From assembly GCF_013314895.1 (NCBI RefSeq), contig NZ_JABTYE010000020.1, positions 38,569-102,568 of the forward strand: 64,000 nt of DNA. Reading direction: 5' to 3'. Source of the DNA: Cupriavidus gilardii (GTDB lineage: Bacteria > Pseudomonadota > Gammaproteobacteria > Burkholderiales > Burkholderiaceae). Positions 43,126-51,428 of this stretch are shown one piece after another. The notes under the pieces were generated by a model. It made no database searches. It had not been told where the DNA came from and saw only the letters and a program-made list of their open reading frames with translations. The stretch's first letter is position 1; every line of letters begins with the position of its first letter. Both the position numbers and the translations under genes were made by a program.

Positions 43126-44666
43126 GCGGGACCCGTTGGCCGCCCGCTGGAAGTGCTGTCCTGCTCGACGCCCGGGAAGCGCATGTCCTCGTACCGCACG
43201 AAGCGCGTGCCGCGCGTCCACCGATAGCCCAGCCAGATCGCCAGGAAGATCGGAATGCCGATATAGGTAGCCACGACCGCCCACCAGTCGATATTGCCGC
43301 TGAGGAAGGCCTGATAGTTCTGTCCCAGCGCGATCACCAGGCACAGCACGAACGCGAAGATCGGGCCGTACGGAAAGAACGGCGAGCGGTACGGCAGCCG
43401 CGACAGATCGAGGCCGCGCCGGGTCCAGCCCTTGCGGAAGCGGTAGTGGCTGATCGCGATGCCGAGCCAGGCGATGAAGCCCGTCATGCCGGACAGGCTC
43501 AGCAGCCACAGATAGACCGACTTGCTCTCGAACAGCGAGGTCAGGAAACACAGCGCGCCGACCGCGGTGGTGGCCAGCAGCGCGGGCATCGGCACGCCGT
43601 TGCGGGTCAGCCGCGCAAACACGCGCGGCGCGCGGCCCTCGGTGGCGAGGTTGTAGAGCATCCGCGTCGAAGCATACATGCCGGAATTGCCGGCCGACAG
43701 CACCGCGGTCAGGATCACCGCGTTCATCAGGCCGGCGGCGAAGGCCAGCCCCGCATTGCGGAACACCAGCGTGAACGGGCTGACGCCGATGGTCTGCACA
43801 TCGCTTTTGAGCAGGCTCGGATCGGTATAGGGGATCAGCACGCCGATCACCGCGATGGCCAGCACGTAGAACAGCAGGATGCGCCAGAACACCTGCCGCA
43901 CCGCGCGCGGAATATTGCGGGCCGGATCGGCCGATTCGCCGGCCGCGACGCCGATGAGCTCGGTGCCCTGGAACGAGAAGCCGGCGATCATCGCCACGCC
44001 GATCATCGCGGGCAGCCCGCCGACGAACGGGGCGTCGCCCAGCGTCAGATTGGCCAGGCTCGCCGGCACGTCGCCGCGCAGGATGCCGAAGATCATCAGC
44101 GTGCCGATCGCGATGAACGCAATCACGGTCACCACCTTGACCAGCGAGCACCAGTATTCGGCCTCGCCAAAGCCCCGCACCGAGATCGCGTTCAGGCCGA
44201 ACATCACCGCCAGAAACAGCCCGCTCCACAGCATCCCGGGCGTATCGGGGAACCAGTACTGCATCACGAGCTGCGCCGCGGCCAGTTCCACCGCGATCGT
44301 CACCGCCCAGTTGTACCAGTAGTTCCAGCCGAGCGCGAAGCCGAAGCCCTCGTCGACATACATCGAGCCGTAGGTCGAGAAGGAACCCGCCACCGGCATA
44401 TAGGCCGCCAGTTCGCCCAGGCTGGTCATCAGGAAGTAGACCATCGCGCCGATCAGCAGATACGCGGCGAGCGCACCGCCCGGGCCGGCCTGAGCGATGG
44501 TGGCGCCCGAGGCGACGAACAGTCCCGTGCCGATCGAGCCGCCGATGGCAATCATGCTCAGATGGCGGGCCCGCAGCTTGCGCTGCAAGGTCGGGGGCGC
44601 GGCGTCGGCAGCCGCACCGGCAGCGGTGTCGACGGCGGCGCCGCGCGGTGGATGGGAAGCGGTCAT
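43119..44666 (-). CDS. Amino-acid permease (AAT/APC family, LysP-like)
   Basis: About 515 residues with twelve hydrophobic segments. The first helix carries the APC substrate-binding motif IAIGGSIGTGLFVASG, and GFSFQGTELIGVAAGESADPARNIPRA is the family signature (helix 6 to loop). The C-terminal tail (TRFVRYEDMRFPG) resembles LysP-type permeases. It imports an amino acid with protons; lysine is possible but specificity is not readable. Start chosen at the ATG giving MTASHPP; an upstream ATG three codons earlier is possible. It converges on the flavoprotein gene. Confidence 0.93.
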   Translation of the reverse strand: MTASHPPRGAAVDTAAGAAADAAPPTLQRKLRARHLSMIAIGGSIGTGLFVASGATIAQAGPGGALAAYLLIGAMVYFLMTSLGELAAYMPVAGSFSTYGSMYVDEGFGFALGWNYWYNWAVTIAVELAAAQLVMQYWFPDTPGMLWSGLFLAVMFGLNAISVRGFGEAEYWCSLVKVVTVIAFIAIGTLMIFGILRGDVPASLANLTLGDAPFVGGLPAMIGVAMIAGFSFQGTELIGVAAGESADPARNIPRAVRQVFWRILLFYVLAIAVIGVLIPYTDPSLLKSDVQTIGVSPFTLVFRNAGLAFAAGLMNAVILTAVLSAGNSGMYASTRMLYNLATEGRAPRVFARLTRNGVPMPALLATTAVGALCFLTSLFESKSVYLWLLSLSGMTGFIAWLGIAISHYRFRKGWTRRGLDLSRLPYRSPFFPYGPIFAFVLCLVIALGQNYQAFLSGNIDWWAVVATYIGIPIFLAIWLGYRWTRGTRFVRYEDMRFPGVEQDSTSSGRPTGPAQ

Positions 44667-44745
44667 GGTGAACACAGGAAGGCCAGCAATGGGGCGGCAT
44701 CCTATAAGAAAACCCGGCCGCGGGATAGCCGGCCTGCCAACTCGG

Positions 44746-44751
44746 TAGAAT
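44746..44751 (+). promoter_or_regulatory. Putative -10 element for the second MscS gene
   Basis: TAGAAT followed by CGTGGCTTCCC, the same form as at 848 and 5244. It predicts a start of transcription near 44758, which favours the ATG at 44810 over upstream in-frame codons. Confidence 0.5.
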
Positions 44752-44809
44752 CGTGGCTTCCCTGCCCGCGCGGCCGAGCGGCGCGCCAGCGTGCCGCGGT
44801 CCCGACACC

Positions 44810-45799
44810 ATGAAGCTGAATCTCGATTTCAACGACAGCATCCTGCTGCATATCGTGCTGAGCGTGCTCATCGTTCTGTTGGGCGTGCTGCTGGTCAAGC
44901 TAAGCAACCGCTTCTTCGTCTCGCGCCAGCTGGCCGATCGCGACAATCTGCGCAGCTATCGCACCTGGACCGTGGCCTCGCGCAATCTGATCGGCGCGGT
45001 GGTCTTCCTGCTGCTGCTCGGCATCTGGGTCTCCGAACTGAAGAGCGTCGCGATCTCGCTGGCCGCCTTTGCCGCCGCGCTGATGATCTCCGGCAAGGAG
45101 CTGGTGATGTGTTTTCTCGGCGCGTTCATGCGGATGGTGGCGCGCCCGTTCCAGCTCGGCGATCTGGTCGAGATCGGCCAGTATGCCGGCGAGGTGATCG
45201 ACATGGACGCGCTGACCACCACGCTGGTCGAGGTCGCGCCCACGCGCCAGTTCACCGGCTACACGGTGCAGGTGCCCAACAGCCTGCTGTTGACCGTTGC
45301 GGTACGCAACCATTCGCAGGCGGGCAAATACACGCTGGATACCGTGCGCATTCCGCTGGCGGCGCAGTGCGACCCGGACCGCATCGAGGCGCAGCTGCTC
45401 GATGTCGCGCAGCAGGCCTGTGCGCCGTTTCTCGAAGCGGCCGGGCAAAGCCTGCGGCGCTATGGCGATACGCGTTTTCTCGATCTGTCGCAGTTCGCGC
45501 CGCGCGTGATGTTCGAACCGGTCGGCACCGACCGGCTCGATGCGATCGTGCGTTTCCCCGCGCCGGTGGGCGGACGCCTCGCGGTCGCGCAGCAGATCAT
45601 CCGGCATTTCTATCGGCAGCGGATGAACGAGAGCAAGGAGGCCGGCAGCGATGCGGCCGCCGAGGCCGCCGCCGAGGCCGAAAAGCGCGAGGCCGCCGAG
45701 GATCGGGCGCGGATGGCCCGCACCGGACGTCCCGGCACGGCTGGCGGCACGGGGACGCCCGACGCCAGCGGGCCGCCCGCCTCGTCGCCGGCGTTCTGA
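44810..45799 (+). CDS. MscS-family mechanosensitive channel (second paralogue)
   Basis: 329 residues. Two or three N-terminal helices (ILLHIVLSVLIVLLGVLLVKLS, LIGAVVFLLLLGIWV, SLAAFAAALMISGKELVMCFLGAFMRMV) lead into the MscS beta-domain (RPFQLGDLVEIGQYAGEVIDMD, VQVPNSLLLTVAVRNHS). The pore helix is less Gly/Ala-regular than in the MscS at 12127, so gating or conductance may differ. The C-terminus is an Ala/Glu-rich charged helix (AAAEAAAEAEKREAAEDRARMA) and a Gly/Pro tail. A TAGAAT element lies upstream. It is not near osmolyte genes. Confidence 0.87.
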   Translation: MKLNLDFNDSILLHIVLSVLIVLLGVLLVKLSNRFFVSRQLADRDNLRSYRTWTVASRNLIGAVVFLLLLGIWVSELKSVAISLAAFAAALMISGKELVMCFLGAFMRMVARPFQLGDLVEIGQYAGEVIDMDALTTTLVEVAPTRQFTGYTVQVPNSLLLTVAVRNHSQAGKYTLDTVRIPLAAQCDPDRIEAQLLDVAQQACAPFLEAAGQSLRRYGDTRFLDLSQFAPRVMFEPVGTDRLDAIVRFPAPVGGRLAVAQQIIRHFYRQRMNESKEAGSDAAAEAAAEAEKREAAEDRARMARTGRPGTAGGTGTPDASGPPASSPAF

Positions 45800-45826
45800 T
45801 CGACAGCGCTCGAGCGTCATTGAACG

Positions 45827-45856
45827 TCACTGGGTCTCCGCTTTCGCGGGGACGAC
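45827..45856. repeat. Dispersed palindromic element, half copy
   Basis: TCACTGGGTCTCCGC-TTTC-GCGGGGACGAC. It shares CACTGGGTC and GCGGGGACGAC with the right half of the element at 13099-13170 and lies in the gap after the MscS gene. Confidence 0.7.
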
Positions 45857-45961
45857 CGCCTGGTGGAAAAGCCGGAGCAGTGCCCGGATAGCCGCGCATG
45901 CACCGGCCCGCCGCCGCGGCCGGTGACCGCACAGCGCTGCGGCTCCCTGGCGCAGTGCGCC

Positions 45962-45990
45962 ATGACCGCCGCGGCGCTTGCCCTTACACT
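45962..45990 (+). promoter_or_regulatory. Putative promoter for the NUDIX-MBL gene
   Basis: ATGACC, 17 bp, TACACT (45985-45990). Transcription would start near 45997, leaving about 68 nt to the ATG at 46065. Confidence 0.45.
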
Positions 45991-46064
45991 AGGGCGGTCC
46001 GTTGGCGGCGCGCGACGTGTTCAAGCCGTCCCTGCACCCCGCCCACCCATCCGCTCCAACCCGT

Positions 46065-47804
46065 ATGAATCCAACGAATCCCACCCCGGACGTCGCCTCT
46101 TCCGCGCACCCCGCACCAGCCGCGCGCCCGCGTGCCCCGTCGCTGCGCCATGCGGCCAGCGTGCTGGTGTTGCGCGACGGCCCGGCCGGCATGGAAGTGC
46201 TGCTGGTGCGCCGGCCCGAACGCCACGACGATCGCAGCAGCGGCGCCTATGTGTTCCCCGGCGGCACGCTCGATCCGCAGGACAATCAGCTGCACGGCCT
46301 GTGCGAAGGGCTGGACGATGCCGCCGCCAGCGCGCGGTTGCTCCTGCCGGCAGGCGGACTTGATTACTACCTGTGCGCGGTGCGCGAATGCTGCGAGGAG
46401 GCGGGCCTGCTGTTCGCCTATCAGCGCGACGGCGAGATGGTTGCCCTCGAACGCTTCGACGACGCCCAGCTGGCCTGGCTGCGCGAGGCGGTGCGCTACG
46501 GCGGCCCGGGTATCGCCGAGGTCTGCCGCCGCTTCGATCTGCGCCTGGCGGTGGACAAGATGGCCTATATCAGCCACTGGCTGACGCCGCCGGGCCTGCC
46601 CAAGCGTTTCGATACGCGCTTCTTCGTCGCGGTGCTGCCGCCCGGCCAGAGCGCAATGCACGACGGCATCGAGGCGGTCGACCATCGCTGGGTGCGCCCG
46701 TCGGAGGCGATCGCACCGGACAGCGGCATGACGCTGGTCAACGTGACGCGGCGCATGCTGGCGTCGATCGCGCATTTCGCGACGGCGCAGGCCTGCTTCG
46801 ACTATGCGCAGGGACTGCGCGAGATCGCGCTGATCATGCCGCGGCTGGCCAATGGCCCCAAGGGCGTGCGGCCGGTGCAGCCGGACGAGCCGCCTTATGC
46901 CGAGATCGCGCGCATCGACCCGGACGGCGCCGGCCACGGACGCTATGCGCTCGAACCCGGCGTGCCGGTGCGGCTGTCCGAACGCGTCTGGCGCGTGACC
47001 GCCGACAACGGCAACGCGATGACCGGTCCCGGCACCAATACGTATCTGGTCGGCGGCGGCAGCCGCAACGAATGGGCGGTGATCGATCCCGGCCCCGACG
47101 ACGAGGCGCATCAGCGCGCGGTGCTGGCCGCGGCGCCAGGGCCGATCCGCTGGATCCTCGCCACGCACACCCATATCGATCATTCGCCGGGCGCGGTGCG
47201 GCTGCGCGAAGCGACCGGGGCCCAGGTAATGGGGCGTCTGGCAAATCGCCCCGAGCGGCAGGACCCGACCTTTGCACCGGACCGCGTGCTGGAACACGGC
47301 GAGCGCATCGTGCTCGGCGACACGGAGGTACCCGGGGACGCCATCACGCTGCGTGTGATACATACCCCCGGCCATGCGTCCAACCATCTGTGCTTCCTGC
47401 TCGAAGAAGAGAAGCTGCTGTTCACCGGCGACCACGTGATGCAGGGCTCGACCGTCGTGATCGGTCCGCCCGATGGCGACATGCGCGCGTACCTCGCGTC
47501 GCTGGCGGCGCTGCTCGACGAAGACCTGGAATGGCTGGCGCCCGGCCATGGCTTTCTGATGCCGCGTCCGCGCGAGGCGATCCGGCTGCTGATGCGCCAT
47601 CGCCAGCATCGCGAGGCCAAGGTCGTCAATGCGCTGCGCGAGCTGGGGCCGGCGCCGATCGAGACGCTGCTGCCGCGGGTCTACGACGACGTGCCGCCGC
47701 GGATGCTGCCGGTCGCGCAGCGTTCGCTGCTCGCGCATCTGCTGAAGCTGCAGGCCGACGGACAGGCGCAGGAAGCGCAGGGCGACTGGCGCATGTTGGC
47801 GTAG
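46065..47804 (+). CDS. NUDIX hydrolase-metallo-beta-lactamase fusion
   Basis: About 579 residues. The N-terminal half is a NUDIX-type domain: GAYVFPGGTLD and the box helix VRECCEEAGLLF (a GX5EX7REXXEE-like layout with spacing altered by an insertion). The C-terminal half is an MBL fold with zinc motifs THTHIDHSPGA, HTPGHASNHLC and GDHVM, then a winged-helix tail of the LACTB2-like type. Enzymes of this layout are known from beta-proteobacteria, but the substrate (CoA ester, nucleotide or RNA end) is not established. The ATG at 46065 is preferred; an upstream TTG at 46002 falls at the predicted transcription start. Confidence 0.88.
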   Translation: MNPTNPTPDVASSAHPAPAARPRAPSLRHAASVLVLRDGPAGMEVLLVRRPERHDDRSSGAYVFPGGTLDPQDNQLHGLCEGLDDAAASARLLLPAGGLDYYLCAVRECCEEAGLLFAYQRDGEMVALERFDDAQLAWLREAVRYGGPGIAEVCRRFDLRLAVDKMAYISHWLTPPGLPKRFDTRFFVAVLPPGQSAMHDGIEAVDHRWVRPSEAIAPDSGMTLVNVTRRMLASIAHFATAQACFDYAQGLREIALIMPRLANGPKGVRPVQPDEPPYAEIARIDPDGAGHGRYALEPGVPVRLSERVWRVTADNGNAMTGPGTNTYLVGGGSRNEWAVIDPGPDDEAHQRAVLAAAPGPIRWILATHTHIDHSPGAVRLREATGAQVMGRLANRPERQDPTFAPDRVLEHGERIVLGDTEVPGDAITLRVIHTPGHASNHLCFLLEEEKLLFTGDHVMQGSTVVIGPPDGDMRAYLASLAALLDEDLEWLAPGHGFLMPRPREAIRLLMRHRQHREAKVVNALRELGPAPIETLLPRVYDDVPPRMLPVAQRSLLAHLLKLQADGQAQEAQGDWRMLA

Positions 47805-47896
47805 GCAGCCCCCCTCCGGCCCCGGCCGATGCGCCGGCGCGCGCAACGTCGCAGTGGATTTCCCGATAGCCCCATCAAGCGGAACAAGGAGACACC

Positions 47897-48985
47897 ATGA
47901 AAGCTGCCGTGCTGCATCAGCCCAGGACCCCACTGGTCATCGAAGACCTCGCCATCGACAAGCCCGGCCCGCGCGAGGTGCTGGTGCGCACCGCGGCGGT
48001 CGGGGTCTGCCATTCGGACCTGCATTTTCTCGACGGTGCTTACCCGTTTCCGATGCCGGTGGTGCTGGGGCATGAAGCGGCCGGCGTGGTCGAGCAGGTC
48101 GGCGCGGAGGTGCGCACGGTCAAGCCCGGCGATCATGTGATCACCTGCCTGTCGGCCTATTGCGGCCACTGCGAGCACTGCCTCAGCGGCCATCTGTCGC
48201 TGTGCGTCGCGCCCGATACGCGCCGGCGCGAAGACGAGCCGCCGCGGCTGCGCGCCACCGGCGCGGCGGCGATGAACCAGTTCCTGAACCTGTCGGCCTT
48301 CGCCGAGCAGATGCTGATCCACGAACATGCGCTGGTGGCGATCCGGCGCGACATGCCGCTGGACCGCGCCGCGCTGATCGGCTGCGCGGTGACCACCGGC
48401 TTCGGCGCGGTCACGCATACGGCCGGCGTGCGGCCCGGCGAGACCGTGGCGGTGATCGGCTGCGGCGGCATCGGGCTGGCCACCATCAACGGCGCCGCGC
48501 TTGCGGGCGCGGGCCGCATCATCGCGATCGATCGGTTGCCCGGCAAGCTCGAGCTCGCGCGGCGCTTCGGGGCCACCGATGTGGTCGACGCGAGCGCGGC
48601 CGATGCCGTCGACGCCGTGCGTACGCTGACCGGCGGCGGCGTGCATCACGCGTTCGAAGCGATCGGTCTGAAGGCGACCGCCGAGCAGGCGTGGGCGATG
48701 CTGCGCCGGGGTGGGGCGGCCACCGTGATCGGCATGCTGCCGCCGGGCGTCAAGATCGAGCTCAAGGGCACCGACTTTCTCGCCGAGAAACGCATCCAGG
48801 GCTCGATGATGGGCTCGAACCGTTTCCCGATCGACATGCCGCGGCTGGTGGACTTCTATCTGTCCGGCCGGCTCGAGCTCGATGCGCTGATCGCGCAGCG
48901 GCTGCCGCTCGAGCGCATCAACGAGGCCTTCGACGAGCTGCGGCGCGGCGAGCTCGCGCGTTCGGTGATCCTGTTCGAGCACTGA
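47897..48985 (+). CDS. Zinc-dependent alcohol dehydrogenase (class III-like MDR)
   Basis: 362 residues. Catalytic-zinc ligands are in VGVCHSDLH (Cys, His) and GHEAAGVVEQVG; the structural-zinc lobe has four cysteines (CGHCEHCLSGHLSLC). The cofactor fold shows VIGCGGIGLATINGAALAGAGRIIAID, with the terminal Asp favouring NAD(H). It oxidises an alcohol or reduces an aldehyde; substrate unknown. The ribosome site AAGGAG precedes the ATG. A LysR regulator follows 95 bp downstream on the same strand and could control it. Confidence 0.93.
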   Translation: MKAAVLHQPRTPLVIEDLAIDKPGPREVLVRTAAVGVCHSDLHFLDGAYPFPMPVVLGHEAAGVVEQVGAEVRTVKPGDHVITCLSAYCGHCEHCLSGHLSLCVAPDTRRREDEPPRLRATGAAAMNQFLNLSAFAEQMLIHEHALVAIRRDMPLDRAALIGCAVTTGFGAVTHTAGVRPGETVAVIGCGGIGLATINGAALAGAGRIIAIDRLPGKLELARRFGATDVVDASAADAVDAVRTLTGGGVHHAFEAIGLKATAEQAWAMLRRGGAATVIGMLPPGVKIELKGTDFLAEKRIQGSMMGSNRFPIDMPRLVDFYLSGRLELDALIAQRLPLERINEAFDELRRGELARSVILFEH

Positions 48986-49080
48986 CCTGCCGCGCCGCCA
49001 GGCCCCGGGCCAGCGATGCCGCGCGCGCTGTGGGAAAATCCCGCTCGCGCGCCGCATGTCAGGCGCCAGCGAACGGGACG

Positions 49081-50046
49081 ATGAAGACGATCGAATGGAA
49101 GGATTGGGAAATCTTCTGCCGCGTGGTCGAGGCAGGCACCTTCACGCATGGGGCCGAACTGGCCGAGGTGCCGAAGTCGTCCGCGAGCGCGGCGATCGCC
49201 CGGCTTGAAGCGCAGCTCGGCGGACGGCTGTTCGAGCGCAACACGCGCCGCGTGCGCGTGACCGAGCAGGGCCAGCGCCTGTACGAACGCGTCGCGCCGC
49301 ATTTCGCCGCCTTGCGCGAGATCAGCGCGGAGGCGGCCTCGGCGAGCGAGCAGGTCAGCGGCACACTGCGGATCGCCACGCCGTACGAGGTCGGCTCGCA
49401 GCATCTGGCCCCGAGCCTGTCGCGCCTGCTGTCGCTGCATCCGAACCTGAAGGTCCAGATCGACGTGACCTGGGACCAGCCCGACCTGCTCAAGCACGGC
49501 TACGACCTCGCCTTCGTGATGACCAACACCACGCTGCACGACAGCTCGTTCGCCAGCAAGCGCGTGGTGCTGGTCGAGCGCGCCTTCTATGCCGCGCCGT
49601 CGCTGATCCAGGCGCGCGGGCTGCCGCGCTCGCCCGGCGACCTGAACGGCTGGCCCGTGATCGGCAATGCCGACGATCGCCGCTGGGAATTCGTGCAGGA
49701 CGGCGTCGAAGTGGCCGTGCTGCCGGTCGAGCCGCGCATTCGCACGCATAACGCCGAGATCCGGCTGAAGGCCGCGACCGACGGGCTGGGCGTGACGCGG
49801 CTCTCGCCGAAGTTCGTCGAGGAGCATGTCCGCCAGGGCCAGCTGGTGCGTGTGCTCCCGGCCTATGCGTCGTCGCCGCTGAAGGTCTACGTGCTGATGC
49901 CCGCGCGCAAGCTGATGCCCGCCGCGGTGCGGGCGTTGCTGGACGTGATGGAAAACACGCTGGGTGCGCCGGCGCCGGCGCGTGGGGCACGGCGCGCGGG
50001 AAAGGCCGAGGCCAGAGCCGATACCCAGGCCGACATCAAGGCTTGA
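49081..50046 (+). CDS. LysR-family transcriptional regulator
   Basis: 321 residues. The N-terminal helix-turn-helix is WEIFCRVVEAGTFTHGAELAEVPKSSASAAIARLEAQLGGRLF in its family position (residues 6-50; quoted in parts: CRVVEAGTFTHGAELA, SAAIARLEAQLGGRLF). A C-terminal effector domain of the PBP2_CrgA-like type (VSGTLRIATPYEVG, DLAFVM) follows. The tail from residue 298 is Ala/Arg/Lys-rich. The gene sits just after the alcohol dehydrogenase on the same strand, not divergent, so autoregulation and control of its neighbour are guesses. Confidence 0.93.
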   Translation: MKTIEWKDWEIFCRVVEAGTFTHGAELAEVPKSSASAAIARLEAQLGGRLFERNTRRVRVTEQGQRLYERVAPHFAALREISAEAASASEQVSGTLRIATPYEVGSQHLAPSLSRLLSLHPNLKVQIDVTWDQPDLLKHGYDLAFVMTNTTLHDSSFASKRVVLVERAFYAAPSLIQARGLPRSPGDLNGWPVIGNADDRRWEFVQDGVEVAVLPVEPRIRTHNAEIRLKAATDGLGVTRLSPKFVEEHVRQGQLVRVLPAYASSPLKVYVLMPARKLMPAAVRALLDVMENTLGAPAPARGARRAGKAEARADTQADIKA

Positions 50047-50063
50047 AGGCCGGGCGGCCCCGA

Positions 50064-50567
50064 TCAGAACGGCTGATCGCCGGTCCGCAGTTCGATGCCC
50101 AGCGTCTCGCCGATCGCCAGGATCTCGTCATCGTCCTCGGCGCGCGCGATCCAGCCCGCGTAGACGCCCGAGCCGATCTCCCAGTGCCATAGCGTGATGC
50201 CCGCCGCGCGCAGTTGCTCGTGGGCCTGCTCCATCAGTTCGGGGACGGTGGTGCTGCCGAGGAAGTCCTCGTCCTCCGGATCGTCGACACCCCAGTCCAG
50301 CACCAGCGCAACGCGCGCCGCCAGCTGGTTCAGACAGTCGATAAAGGTCGCGGTGTCATTCTGTTCGACCTGGAAGCCCGCTTCCCAGTCGATCACGTCC
50401 TGCACCAGCGACAGCAGTTCGACGCCTTCCACCGTGTCGTCGGCTTCCTCCAGCGCCTCGTCGAGCAGCGCCAGCTGCTTGTCGACCATCGCGCCGTCGT
50501 CGAAGTTGATCATGCCGAGCAGCCGTTCGACTGCCTGGCGCGACTCGTCGTCGATGACTCCATTCAT
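50064..50567 (-). CDS. Acidic conserved hypothetical protein (DUF6630-like)
   Basis: 167 residues, strongly acidic, no membrane segment. Helical N-terminus (VERLLGMINFDDGAMVDKQL) and a conserved-looking block VALVLDWGVDDPEDEDFLG that resembles DUF6630 proteins; that family recall is uncertain. The C-terminus contains WHWEIGSGVYAGWIARAEDDDE, reminiscent of single-domain stress or immunity-type proteins, but no function can be stated. GGGAGGG precedes the ATG. It is 59 bp downstream of the ArsR gene on the same strand and may be co-transcribed. Confidence 0.8.
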   Translation of the reverse strand: MNGVIDDESRQAVERLLGMINFDDGAMVDKQLALLDEALEEADDTVEGVELLSLVQDVIDWEAGFQVEQNDTATFIDCLNQLAARVALVLDWGVDDPEDEDFLGSTTVPELMEQAHEQLRAAGITLWHWEIGSGVYAGWIARAEDDDEILAIGETLGIELRTGDQPF

Positions 50568-50626
50568 GCTCAGCCCTCCCGCGTCCGTGTGCAATGCCAG
50601 TGTGCCGATCTGGTGTGCCGATTCGA

Positions 50627-51325
50627 TCAGGCCGCCTGGTGCGCCAGCCGTCCGATTTCCTGCAGCCCGCGCGGCGTCACCCGCAGCGCGCGCGACGATG
50701 GCGTGCGCTCGATCCAGCGCCGCTGCAGCATCGCATCGAGCAGGGCCGCGCCCAGTGCGCCGCCCAGATGGGGCTTGCGCTCGCTCCAGTCGGGACAGGT
50801 ACAGGCGAACTGCCTGCGCTTGCGGCGCGCGCCGTCCAGATCGACGCCGAGCTGCACCATGCCGTGCGCGCCGTGCTCGGACAGTTCCACCGCGCTGTCC
50901 CGCACCAGGATCCAGCCCGAACGCGCCATGCGCGCGAACAGATCGACCGCCAGTTCGCCGGCCAGGTGGTCGTAGCAGGTGCGCGCGTGGCGCAGCGTCG
51001 CCGGCGCGGTGCGCGACGGCGGCACCGCGCGCAGCCGGGGCGGCCGGCTCGCCTGCGAGGCCGCGGCCAGGGCCTCGATGGCCACGCCGATCTCGGGGGT
51101 GGCCAGCCGGTAGTAGCGATTGCGGCCGTGCGTCTCCACCGCCAGCAGGCCGCCCTCTGCCAGCCGCGCCAGATGGCCGCTGGTCGACGAGGCCGACAGC
51201 CCCGCGATCAGCCCGAGTTCGCCGGCCGGTCTCGCGCTGCCGTCCATCAATGCCCACAGCATCGCCGCGCGGCCCGGGTCGGCCAGCAGGCCGGCCAACT
51301 GACTGATGCTGGGTGCGTATTCCAT
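50627..51325 (-). CDS. ArsR-family transcriptional regulator
   Basis: 232 residues. The winged helix-turn-helix occupies about 5-95 (SQLAGLLADPGRAAMLWALM, LSASSTSGHLARLAEGGLL, HGRNRYYRLATPEIG). The C-terminal half is an additional helical domain with FACTCPDWSERKPHLGGALG, containing two cysteines that could sense metal, haem or thiol stress. Longer than metal-only ArsR repressors; this two-domain form is common in proteobacteria, often next to transporters or monooxygenases. Divergent from the P450-like gene with a 103-bp gap, so it probably regulates that cluster. Confidence 0.9.
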   Translation of the reverse strand: MEYAPSISQLAGLLADPGRAAMLWALMDGSARPAGELGLIAGLSASSTSGHLARLAEGGLLAVETHGRNRYYRLATPEIGVAIEALAAASQASRPPRLRAVPPSRTAPATLRHARTCYDHLAGELAVDLFARMARSGWILVRDSAVELSEHGAHGMVQLGVDLDGARRKRRQFACTCPDWSERKPHLGGALGAALLDAMLQRRWIERTPSSRALRVTPRGLQEIGRLAHQAA

Positions 51326-51428
51326 AGTTCATTCCACGGTGAAACAACGATCGCAGTATAGGCCGATACTTGCCGATATCAACCTTGCCCTGCCGGCCGT
51401 GAAGCCGCCGTGAGCCGCTGTGAAACCC

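Noticed and set aside
48030..48060. Tenth copy of the 16-mer inside the alcohol dehydrogenase gene
   Set aside because: The sequence reads TTACCCGTTTCCG, only a partial match, and encodes a normal AYPFP segment.
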